From Triops longicaudatus (taxonomy: Eukaryota > Arthropoda > Branchiopoda > Notostraca > Triopsidae): a stretch of DNA of 64,000 bases. A program made the position numbers and the translations under genes. Shown one piece after another: positions 36,534 to 48,114 of the stretch (the stretch's first letter is position 1; each line of letters starts with the position of its first letter). The DNA is taken from the NCBI GenBank assembly GCA_022885665.1, contig JAGQDJ010000049.1, positions 434,502 through 498,501 of the forward strand, given 5' to 3'. The notes under the pieces were generated by a model. The model saw nothing but the letters and a program-made list of their open reading frames with translations, was not told where the DNA came from and ran no database searches.

Positions 36534-36704
36534 AGATCCAGGGCGATCCTTTAGTGTTGGGTGGGACCATTGCAAGTGAAAAATGGATCTTGGTCGATCA
36601 AATAACTTTGGAAGAAAGCAGCCCGACAAAAACAATAACGCAAGAAGGGTGAAATAACGTTTATTGTTTTTCGCCTCCATTACACTTTTCTTGGTGGTTC
36701 TCAT
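36534..36704 (-). CDS. Unknown protein, putative first exon with signal peptide or signal anchor (minus strand)
   Basis: 57 codons beginning MRTTKKSVMEAKNNKR, with a second in-frame ATG at residue 9 in good context (G at -3 and +4). A hydrophobic run follows, YFTLLALLFLSGCFLP, then KLFDRPRSIFHLQWSHPTLK and a phase 0 GTGAAA donor. A basic start followed by a single helix fits a secreted protein or a type II membrane enzyme. The opposite strand at the same border looks like a strong acceptor (pyrimidine tract then CACAG) opening a shorter plus-strand frame, so strand choice is not certain. The minus reading is preferred for its start context, helix and in-phase partners. Confidence 0.38.
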
Positions 36705-36989
36705 CAGTCAAACAACAATAGCCCCATGTTTAAATGCACCCGTGATACAATACGCATTGTGGAACCCGTCTAGTGCTCCCAGCTCATTAATTAAAGGTTT
36801 CTACCCTACCCAACTCCGTGTTCTTTACACTCGTGTTCCACAAACACATCCCGCATCCTTAAGTGACCAAAATACTTTCAATCTACACTAAAAACCCTCG
36901 GCAGATGCTGCAGCTGTTGTGGGTTCGGCTTTGCGAACTGTATCATTGCATACACTTTGCAACATCCTTGTCGATTGTCTGCATAAAAC
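36705..36989. promoter_or_regulatory. Possible bidirectional promoter
   Basis: This 285 bp gap separates two ATGs pointing away from each other: the minus-strand exon at 36704 and the plus-strand secreted protein at 36990. No TATA box is obvious. Function is inferred only from the head-to-head arrangement. Confidence 0.3.
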
Positions 36990-37412
36990 ATGACCGCCAT
37001 CCCTGCTCTCCTCGTTTGCTGCCTTTGTGCTGCAGTCGCACTATTGCTACCTTGCGCATGGGCGGCTCGGTCCAGCAGTAAGTAAAAAACTTCAATTTTT
37101 ACCACAAGATACGCAATTTTTTTCGACATGATTTCTTCTTTGTGGTTATACTGTGACCCCCCTGAAAGAAGTATCCATAACGCAACAAAAAAACACCCCG
37201 TCCAGTTTTAAGTGATTTATGTTTCAGCACAGTGCTATCCTTTGCCCTCGCAAACGATAGAGGAAATACACTTTATTTCTTTCGTCGCAACTTTCTACTT
37301 TGAAAGTCAAGAGGAAAGGCGACTTAGACGGAGATTTACCTCATTTACTTGGCGAAAGAAGACAGAAAGAAGTCACGATCGCGGCCGTCCAAAAAAGTGC
37401 TATATCTTCTGA
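36990..37412 (+). CDS. Small secreted Arg/Lys-rich protein, two exons
   Basis: Exon 1 (36990-37077) starts at an ATG with A at -3 and an in-frame TAA just upstream. It encodes a textbook signal peptide: MTAIPALLVCCLCAAVALLL, then PCAWA, with AWA before the likely cleavage site. The exon ends at a perfect GTAAGT. A 150 bp intron ends TTATGTTTCAG; exon 2 (37228-37412) continues in phase to a TGA, giving 90 residues. The mature part has two cysteines (QCY and KCY), an aromatic stretch (FISFVATFYF) and a strongly basic half (EERRLRRRFTSFTWRKK). Multibasic sites could mean prohormone processing, but no family is recognised. AATAAA at 37622-37627 suggests a short 3' UTR. Alternatively exon 1 could splice to a distant exon. 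Confidence 0.5.
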
Positions 37413-37621
37413 AGTTGGTTAACGGATGCCACCACAAATGTAGCTTGGGAGGTGTCGTTTGTTTGTTTTTCGCCTGCGTTTACCGCAGATTTAATTGCAT
37501 TCTTAGCGAGACTTTGTTCCTCGCCTTTTCTCCACTAATACATGCCAGAGTACAACCTAGCAGCTCCAGTCAACGCACGGTAATTTACGAGCAAATATTC
37601 CCCCTTTTTTGTGACCTAAGC

Positions 37622-37627
37622 AATAAA
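37622..37627 (+). terminator. Candidate poly(A) signal of the small secreted protein gene
   Basis: AATAAA 210 nt after the TGA at 37410-37412, followed by a GT-containing stretch. A second AATAAA lies at about 37700. Confidence 0.4.
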
Positions 37628-39675
37628 GCGTCTGGTCAGTAGCGTTACTATACTTATTTCGTCACGCAGCACTTTAAGTGCAAAAGAGTCTTCTAAGCAA
37701 TAAATCTCGACACCTAAACTTTTACCCAAGCGCTTCTAGTTACACAGTTGTATGACTGACTTTGCCGCACATACGAATTTATTTGCGATTACGGTATCTC
37801 CGGTTTGGGTTCCTTTTACTGTACAAAGGTTAGCAATGAAGTGTGTCAGTGGCACCACGGCTAAAAAGCCAATACATTTGCTTTCTTATCAGCTAAGCCT
37901 CTTACACCATTACACATTCGGCAGCGGCCATGAAGAAATGCCACCCTAAGCAAGAATGCCTCCCAAAGAAAGTTTTACCCCCCAAGGGGCGTTGTGTAGG
38001 CGAAAAGGCTATAAATCAGTAATATAATGCCTTCGCAAAGTCACGATATGAATACACAATATGATTTAAATCTGCGAGAAGTTGAGTGACGCCCTGAGGT
38101 AGCGTATGACGTTAGCGCGATCTAGCGGGCAAAGAATCTTTCAAATGAAATTCTTCTGGAGCACCTGTGACGATTTTTGGAGGAGTTGGGGGTAAGGGGG
38201 TGAAAATTGAATAAAGGACTCCATCATCAAGAGTGCTGGTGCAGGTTCCTCCCTTTTTGCTTGCGTCGTAATGGAAATGCAAATACAAAAGGGACTTGGT
38301 GCTCGGTTTTTATGGCGGACAAAAGGAAATTCAAATCTCCGGTCTAGCGCAGTTTTATATTTGGTCCTTACAGTTCCACTTGAACGCAGTTTCTCTCCTC
38401 AAACTTAGTAGCTGGAGGCGTAAAAGAAAACAAGAACTTCGTCTCCATGCAAATCAGGACAGCTTGCCCTGGCACATGGTGCTACTGGTAGCTTCTCCGT
38501 CGTGTAAAATCGGCGAGCGTAAACGAATCTCGAATGCGTGACCTATGCTCCAAGTCCCTCGAAGTCACTAGTCAACTCCCGCTTTCTCTGTCTCAAGCCC
38601 TCATACAAACGTTTATTTCCCCAATTTCGAACGAATCCCTCCCTGTAGGAAAACATAAATTTTAGGTTACATACGCCACCGAAGAACACAGGACTCATTC
38701 ACGACGTCTCTTCTTCTGACTAACTAAGAAAAAGCTATACCAGAAAAGGGGAGCAGCGGCAGTACATAGCACTTAGATAAATGTGATGCTATGTACTTTG
38801 CTTTAGACCTGCCCTGCTGGAATAGATAAAATATATCTGCAGAATAATGCGTCTTCAGTCCCTTCATCGCGAGTTCTCAGGATCGCTAAAGCCTCTGCAT
38901 ATCGCTTCTGCCATAAATAATGCAGTCTTTCGGAATGCAGAATCCCACCACGCAAAGGTATGACTAGAAAATAAATCTATAAAGGGTCGTAATCACCTCG
39001 CACCAAAACACGGGAAAACAATGAATCTCGCGAAGCCGAACTGCGCCTCCAGTTTCCAAGTTTCATGCCAGGGAAAGTTTCACTTCTGCAGGAGACACTG
39101 AAGCATGATGCTCGCGAGACAAATGGATCTTATCAGCTCAGAGTCGTAAAGCATTGCTGGCCAAAATGCGTGGCTGCACATCCGGGGAACTCTGCGTGCG
39201 GAAGGCCCGGCAAAGGCTCAAAACTATCTCCCCGCCCCAACCAGTACTAATAGAGAAAAGGCAAGTAGAGATAATGGCTGTCTTCAACTCCTAACGGGCT
39301 ATATCGCAACTCTACACGAGGTATTATAGGTCGTAACGCTCTGTAGCTTGCTTTTCTAATATCCAGATACGGTCCTCTTTTCTTTCTATACTGGTTCTAA
39401 CAGACTAGCGTCGCCCAGATTAGGAGAACACACAATTTGGCTTGTGCACCCATGCTATACTTGTGAATAGTTGCAAAATATATAATTCACCTCGTGCAAT
39501 TAAATATTTTTCTACAATGATTTGCTCACATTTCGATTTTAAGATAGTCTTAATTATTCTAATATTAAAATATAATAATTCCTCTTGTAATTTTCAAAAT
39601 ATTACGAACACATCAACTTAGCGTTTTTCAATAAAAACTAAGTGTTGGGCAACGTCATCAGTTAGATAAAAAAAA

Positions 39676-39773
39676 AGGGTGCACAGAACGACTATACCTA
39701 CTTTATTTTGCAATATAAAAGCAACAAGGGTGCACAGAACGACTATTCCTGCTTTATTTTGCAATATAAAAGC
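39676..39773 (+). repeat. Tandem duplication, 51-bp period
   Basis: AGGGTGCACAGAACGACTAT and the following 27 bases recur 51 bp later (39676-39722 and 39727-39773) with two mismatches. The period is a multiple of three, so the peptide HRTTIP...LFCNIKA is repeated in one frame, but nothing else suggests coding. Confidence 0.85.
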
Positions 39774-42700
39774 CTCAGGTAGCACAGCAACCGCAGCGGC
39801 AATGCTTGTAAACGGAATATATATGACGTCAGCCGTAAGCGAGATTTTCGCTTCGTCTCAATGCGTCGTGCCAGACTTAGTGTTAAATTGATCCGAAGCC
39901 CACATAAGAAGTAGCTTGCACATTTGTACCAAGTGGTCGGAATTCAGCTTAAGCCGCAAAAAAAAACTAAATTGCTTGTAACGTCACTTGGAGTATTAAA
40001 ATTGACTTGGCTTGAAAGAAAAATCTGTAGATACACGACTTCAAATTGGTTTCTTTAAAAGCTGCTGTACCAAACTAGATATCAAAATGTCTCAAACCTA
40101 AAACAAGTTGCATATCTTTTGGACTTGTCCATCATTGCCAAGCACAATTACAAGACAATATACTCCTAATTCGTAAGCTTATTATCTCCTGAAAACATCG
40201 TGATGTATTTTACGTGAGCGATGTGGATTTACGTGCATGAGTCAATCTTGACAAACCCCATATTACTACAACATTGTGAACTTCATAGCGTTGGGTCGTA
40301 ATATCCTACAGGATAATAAATCTTACCTTGTGGGCTTATTTAAGCCGACAACTGCTGTAATTCCTTTCAGATCTCTTTCAGTGGCGTTCAACATGTTACT
40401 GCGATGCCGTCCTACGCATCGAGCCTTTCAGTTTCTGGTTGGGTAACGATATTCACTGTTGCTCTGGCTCAGTCAGCGAAGTCTGAAGTTCACTGAAGAG
40501 AAACAAAATCGTCAATGACGCTCGTACACTGCACTTATGCGCAACTTGTAAAGGCACTTGTTGTAAAAAAAAAATCTTACATACAAAACGCACGTAAAAG
40601 GCATATGTCGAAAGCGCCATTCACAATAAATTCCGTCTCACAAACGACGAAAATAAACAGACATTCCTGCAAATTCGGTATATTTGTAGGATTTCACCGG
40701 TTCAAGTCCTATACGCTTAAAATCACCCTCCGTTAACGTAAGCCGTGTTATATCGGTTTGACAACATGGTACCGGAGGATTTCTTTGACAGAAAAGCATT
40801 ATACATTAAATTTCATGCGGTTCGGCTTAAGTGCTTCTTGAAAGGAAAATGTATCGAGGAAATATATCGATAAATATTATTCATTGGAGTGGATTACGAA
40901 ACAACACACTATACTGTAACGCACAGGATATGAGAACGAACGTGTCTTCTGCATAGATATGCGAATTAAGTGACAGTATTATGCCTGACGAGGACATTGG
41001 TGGTCTACGGTGATTACGCTGAATTACTACGGTGGGAAGCGACATGATAATGAATACCACTGCCAATGTGACAAGACTGCTATGGTTTGCTATTCACGTT
41101 TGCACAACGCTTTTAAATTTAGCTATTAATTGCTAAAGTAAGAGGCGGAAAATATGCTGAAGTAAATCTGACAATTTTTGGGGGTATTAATTGCAGATCA
41201 TTCGCAAAGACTATGCAATCTAAAATGCAAAGAATTCACGAAATTTCCATTTCTTTTGTGAAGCTTGCAATAATCCTCAAGCACCCAGAAGCTTTAAAGC
41301 CAGTCTAGAAAAATAGCCAGCCAAGAGAAAAGACAAGAAAAAATCGTCGATGCTGAAACTTTACCTAAAATCCGATTTAGGTAGAAATATAGACAAAAAT
41401 GGAATTAGAATCGTGGCCTCATCTCTTTTTCTTTTCCTTGCAAACATAGACACATAGAAAAAGTGAAGAACACAAGAACATAGGAAAGGAAGAAAGAAAG
41501 GTCCATTGGGAAAAGCGCGGAGCAATAGAGCGAGTAGAGCGTGAGCGATTTGCAGCTATAAAAAGCAGCTGGGAAAACTTCTGGTTGCGGTTTGCTTGTT
41601 CCCCGAGATTGTTATTCGTCCTCTTAATTATCTAGCAATCTTAGTAGTTTCCTAAGCTGAAGACATCCATTTACAAAGCCTTTAGACACAGCCATTTCTA
41701 AGTAGCAATCACAAAAGAGCTCAAGTTAAACATCTGACACATCGATCTGCGGTTTTTTAAAACGGTCACACACAAAATGAAAGCTACCAACAACGTCACC
41801 ATACATTATACTGCAAAATCTGTTATTAAAACGTTATGCTACGCATCAAATCAGAATCGAAGAAATTAGCCTTTTTCTAAAATAAAAAGAAAGGAAGATG
41901 TACAACAATCCAGCTCTTTCCTTTTCATAAAAAGCAAACTGAATTTCCCCCCTTTGAAATTTCTGGTTGAATTCATTGTAACTACCGTACTCTACATGAT
42001 TTGTGCCTGTCATTAACGACAAACTTTTGGAAGATTCTTACCTTTGATAAGTCATTAAGATTCTCAGTCAAACCTACGGAGCAAAGTTGTTTCTGAAGGG
42101 CTTCGTTTTCAAAGACAACAAAACCACGCCCAATAATCTGGAAAAATGTCCAAACATCTACGACACCAACAGGCTCCTGTCTTAAATTGGCTTAAATCCT
42201 ACCAAGTGCTGATCACTTTACTTTGGCTCAAGAGTATGACTGTCGTACAATTAAAAAAAATACTAGCTTCTCACACCCACAAAACGAAGCTCCTTCCCGT
42301 TCTTGTCCAACACAACACTCTACCTTCTAATACTACCCGCCAACGCACAACAGAGGTGCAGGCATAAACAAGAAAGGGGGCAAAAAGTAGAAGAAAGAAG
42401 AAGACCTTGGCAAAAGCTTTCTTTTGTCTCCTCGAGCATGGGGAAACGAGAAAACTTTTTGGGGACCACCTTCTCCATGTTCCATCATCATAACAAGTCC
42501 CCTCGTACCCTGTCGCCGAGTTTTCTCACAGTTCTCTGCGTCTCTAAAGGATTTCCTAAGGATGTCCAACATTTGAACCGCTATCATTAAAATCAACTCA
42601 TCTAATCTTTTTTACCCCACTCACATTGAGCCTTGCTTAAATGATCCACCCTTTCTTTGTTCCTCGTTGCTTGCACTTTGCACCTAAAAAAATACACACA

Positions 42701-45700
42701 CACACAAAAAAAGAATTTTGTCACCCTTTTGACTTCTTCATGTATTTTTCTCCTATGGAGACGTCACGGAAGACTTCAGGAGACTAAGCAGCAGACGCCC
42801 TGGTTGAATATGCACACTTTTTTCCAGTTTTGATACCCCGAAAAAGCGAAAGCGGAAACAAGTGCTGATTTTTTTAATATACAAAAGCACCAAGGAAACA
42901 GCAAGGCTATTACGAACTTTCGGCTTGCATAAAGTAAAAACATTGTTTACTGTAATCATCTGGTGACAGCCATGAACTTTTCATTAGGACACATTCGACA
43001 CTTGCGTAAGAACACACATTATACGAAACTAACCTCACGTGTTTTGAAAAATAACTGCTCTTTTGCTAGAATCCGTCATTAATGATCTCACAACTTAAAT
43101 TTGTATCTATTTTTTCCCCTAATTTGTTTTTATTTATGTTTCTGCACAGTTACGTAAATACAATCTGTATCATTATAAATGCTCTTAAACTTTTGTTTAC
43201 TTTAACTGGTGCATATTATCCTATTTATTTGCCAATTTTTCCTTTTCCACAGTTCTTTCGTAGTTTCAAAAAACGCCGATGAACAAGATCTTATAGTTAC
43301 ATGTTACAGATTTGAGCTCAATAAGTGTTATTCTTTGTCAGTACCTTCTTAATTTGACGTACAAAAAAAGCCTACAATCTAAAAAGATTCTGCAAAGTGA
43401 AACTACATATATAGTAGACTTCTTCTTACCTGTACACATCTTAATCTGTGACAGGATTAATCATTCTGTGGGTTAATCAAACATGCTAGAATAAAAAAGC
43501 CAACATTATATTTACGAAAAAGTGGCGTGAAGTTTCTTCTAAAAGCGTTTAGTTCAGAAGAAAGGAACATAACTTACTTGTTATTTTAACAAACAAATGT
43601 TCGGTAACTATTTATGTTAAACAGGCATATCCAGTTTAAGACCTTCGTTAACATTATAGATGCTATTTCATCAGTTTTTTTCGATTATCTGTTTTTTTTC
43701 TGCCACTCAGTGTAGTCCATTCGCGTACCTGACGGACAAGAGGGGACTTACTTTACTGCAGATAATTTATCAAAACCTCGTAGAAAAAATTTCCGCAAAT
43801 CTCAGAAGTTACCCGTCGATTATGAACCACGCAATGCAGATGTGCTTTTATGATCTGCCTCAAACTGTTTCCCTAGTTATCCTACGAGAAACTGAGAGGG
43901 GGACATGGGTAAATGCGGACGGATCAATAGGTAATAAGCAACAAGCCATTCAGAACACCTGGCAAGTTTATCTTACGCACCTGACAATATTGCCGCGAAT
44001 CTAAACCGTGATAAAATAGATACTTAATGTCCTTTTAAACCGAAAAAAAAGGTTTTACTTTGAGACTCGCAGTATCACGTCTAAATTGAAGCATCTGGGA
44101 ACGGAGATACTAAGATAATTCTCGGAAGTCCTACTTAACTAAGTTGGGTATGTCTACCGGAAAATTCCTGCCAAGTGTCGAAAGATTTTCACGAATAAGT
44201 CCACTAAAGAGCAAGAAAATTCATATGTAACATCTTTGCTAAGCCTGAAATCGACTTGTTTAACACTGGCGCTCAGAATTTATCGATCATCACATTTCTT
44301 CCGGTGACTTACGTGAAAGCATCTGCAATTACAGAAATTGAGACCTACAAATTTTGCAGCGCAAATATCGTTACTTAAAGCAAAATATAAACTGTTATCT
44401 AAAGCCTGGGTAAAACCTTTACCGCTTGAGAAAGTGTAAAAAATAAATAAAATAAACTTTCAAGTATAGCGAGCGCCGTACCCTGCAATATTTACACATT
44501 TTTTACGCATCTCTAACTGTCGTTTCCTTGTCTTTAACTCTGTCTCGCCAATTCGACCTGCTGTCTTTCTCGACCCCACTAAGTAAACACCCGACAAATA
44601 CAAAAGAATAAATTAGAGTCAGATTCGGCAAATTTTTGGTAGCTACCCAGCCTATCTCATCTGGCAAGCTAATAGTCCCAGCCAACAAAATATGTAACTT
44701 ACTGCCAAGGGGATTAAAGCTAAATGGAAAACAAGCCCTCAAGGGAATTTCTGCAGAAGAACACTGGCAAATCTATGCAAATCTTACTTGTTTAGGTTTC
44801 GTACGTACTCTGGAACGTACCGTCACTAAGCTCGTTGCATCGCTTTCCACTCGTTATTGCTAAAAGGATAAGGCGCAAATACCAAAAATTCTGCACCATT
44901 TTTTGGCGTAGAGAGAGAAAACAAGGCGCAGGAGCGCTTATCTATGCAAGCCAAGCAGATTTCTAGGTGACATGAATCAGTCTCAAGCTCTGCTGCCCTT
45001 TTAAGAAGGTCGGGACTGACAGAATGTAAAGTGTGCTTGTAAACATGCCAAGACAACAAATGGAAAGATATACATATTCTTGTTCCCCCCCCCCCAGACA
45101 AGCATTTCTTGCGTGGCCTTGTTTCCTTTAGGCCTCAGGAGGTAGAGACTATGAGCTACCACTACACACACACTGCTGGAACGATAAACAAACAGCCACC
45201 CCTTCTCTCTGTCCCCTCTTTCAATTCAGAAACTGTACACCAACACAGAGCAACGTTGAATATACCTTTCTAAGGCACGAAAGACACGGATTGGCATTCT
45301 ATAGATAGCATTCCTTGACCATCTCTTATGCTAGCAATCTTCGTGTGATATTAAAAGGGACCTAAGGTAGCGAAGCAAACGTTCTCTCTGTATTTCTGTT
45401 TTCCTTTTAAGGCACTACGTAACCAAAGATGCGATTAACCTATCCAATATGTGGTGGGAGCACCACAACAACCGCCGTTAAATATGGCACAATCTTACGA
45501 ACCAAACCTCCCCTAACCTTAACTATTTATTCTTTTAACCACCTTTCGCCTCCTGTTCACATGCCAGGATACATACATACATGTTCGAAACCACAGTTCC
45601 TATTACTGGGGTCGTGGTTCGAGCAAGCTTAGGAGAGTCTTCCAATGAGCCCTATCTTGGGTCACGGACATTAGCTCAGAGGGTGGAATGCCTCTCGTAA

Positions 45701-47759
45701 CAAAGGTTGGCGGAATAATCTTGCTACCTTGTAAGAGGTCTGCCTATGGTCTTTTGTACGTCAACTTGGTTTGGGATATCTTCCTCGTGCTATATCTTCT
45801 TCGGCAGTCAACATGCCAGCATAAAGTACGAAATATGATTTCTCATCCACACTACCTTATTTCGAACACACAAAGAAGCGATATGCAACTTATGTTAAAA
45901 CTTCTTCTTTTGATACCCTCTTCTCAGAAACATTTCTTCAGAATAAGGAACTCACATTAGCCCTTTCTTCTAGCCTTCACTTTTTTTTTTCCTGGGGAAA
46001 ATATCCCAATGCGATGTAGAATTGGATTCTTCTATTTACCATGTTCTCTTGTTGTGGTTGCTTTTTTTGGGAGGAAGGGGGATGCGAGAAGTGGAGAGAG
46101 CTGAGAGTCTTACTTGGGATTTCGGTGGAAAGAAACCCGCCAAAAACCGAACGGGATATTCTTCTAGAAAAGGTCCAACTAGTGCTCCAAGTTTTGACGA
46201 AAGTAATTGCTATTTGGACGAGAAAAAATAAACTTTTTTTACTTCTCAAGGAGCAAACTTGTGCGTTGCCCGTCTCAGCAAGTTTTACCAAGTTTGACGT
46301 AAAGAAATAATGGAAAAAGGGGACCTTAGGCTGAATACGCGGAGAGGAGAATACGCTGTTATAACTTGCGCTGTGGTTTATCTGAAGTGCCTAGTAGAAC
46401 AATTACAGTTTGCCGGGTCTAATAAGAGCCAGGGCAAAATGAAAGCTCGCCTTTTATTTTAACAGCCCCACCCAACTACTAAATGCTATTATTTGAGACG
46501 TGAAATGATGAAATGAAGTGGTACAGCGTTGATAGGCTTAGTAGCGGCAAGGGATATTGCTGCCACTGTGTTGTAGCGCACTGGCAAGGGAACGAAAAGA
46601 AAAAAGGGAAAAGGCGGAAGAGGGAGGGGCTGGGTCATAAACGAAATTGGTACTTTCACGAGTTCATTAAGAGCTGTTTCTTATTGACCTTTCCCCCAGT
46701 TCGCTGTGCAGAGTGTAGTATTTCTTCCATGCGCAAACTTTGTATCTTCATATATCTCGGCCCCAAAGCAATAGTTTCTCGTCTTTCATCTTCCACGGAA
46801 GGGCCTAACGTAACTGTTAACTTGGATATCACTTTTTTGTTACCTGAAAAGCTTTTTTCAGTTTTGCAGTAGCTGGATCAAAGAGCTATTACTATTCTTG
46901 CAGCAGGAATGTTGAACACGATGCGTCGAATTCCTAAACGAGAGTACATACATTAATACCCGAGGATAAACTTTGCTGGGAGTATTGGCTGTTATAGCCA
47001 CATGCTGGTTGTTAGGATAGTTCACCTAAGTGGCACACACAGAGCGAGGCGAGATATTTCGCTTGCATTTATAGCCAGGTCATTTCCTTAAAACTGACAT
47101 CGTTACCCTCACTCTGAGGATCCTGTATGTAACCTTGTTGCTTTGCCTTCGAAGAGGAAATAGCTACATCAGAGAAATGAGTATTGGCATATTTCTACTT
47201 GCGTTTCACTTCGATAACCCGGGCTGTATAAGTGTTAATAAAAAGAGAGCTGTCCTCGTTTAAGCTATATAATGACCTCGTGTGCGATTTAAGAGTGGAA
47301 TGTGCCCATGTAGCAAGAGCCTTGCCAAGGACGTTGCACTGAAACAGGCTTTTTCTATTTAATGGTGCTTTCAGTATCGATGTACTGCCGTTGCCCAAAG
47401 GAATATCCTGTCTCTAACTTTTATTATCGGCTTATCGAATTTACGTAAGTGTACAACAGTAAAACCCATCTCAACAAGCTGCTACGCGCTTGTGCTAGCG
47501 CACGTATGCTGGTTTACGTAAATATGCCTCAAAATTCGACAAGCACAGTCTTTTCAATTAAGAAAAATGTGTCCCTATTCACCTATTAGCAGCCGGTTCT
47601 GAGAACGCAGCAAGCACTGGAAAATGATTTCTTTCTTTCTGCTTTGGTACATAAGTAGTGCACGTGATGGGTGCTCAATCATTAATTAGTGGCGTTGTAC
47701 TGGATGAATGATGTATTTCTAGTAACTCGTAACCTCAAGACCATAACTCGGTTACTTGG

Positions 47760-48114
47760 TATATATATAAGAGACAAATTACTGACGCTGGGTGCTAGTT
47801 GAACCACCTTAGGCCGGGGCATGCAAGTGTTACAGCAACCTCGCGTTTTAAGCAAGCATATTCTACAACAGGAAAAATTTTCGTCATTTAGACAAAGCCT
47901 TATTTACGTGATGCCATACGGCCAATTTCTTGGCAAGGCTGCCACAAGGACATCACCATTAGTTTGTTTTATTGTGCAGAACATTTTGGGTCACGTTAAT
48001 GGACTTCTTTTTTTAGCAAAGATGGCCTGCACACCTCGATTAGACGGAAATAACTCGCCATTTACCATCAATGTTCGCTACTCACTTCTCTCTGGTCTCT
48101 ATGACTGCGACTGA
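47760..48114 (+). other. TATA box followed by a 97-codon ORF
   Basis: TATATATATAA at 47760-47770 stands about 50 bp upstream of ATG 47821, whose frame is open for 97 codons (MQVLQQPRVLSKHILQQEKF at the start). No domain, signal peptide or partner exon; could be chance. Confidence 0.18.

Noticed and set aside
40699..40709. B-box-like GGTTCAAGTCC suggesting a tRNA
   Set aside because: No matching A box or foldable cloverleaf upstream.
41557..41565. TATA box TATAAAAAG
   Set aside because: No plausible coding exon follows within several hundred bases.
43082..43282. Hydrophobic plus-strand ORF resembling a membrane peptide
   Set aside because: Composition follows from T-rich DNA; no splice or start-site support.
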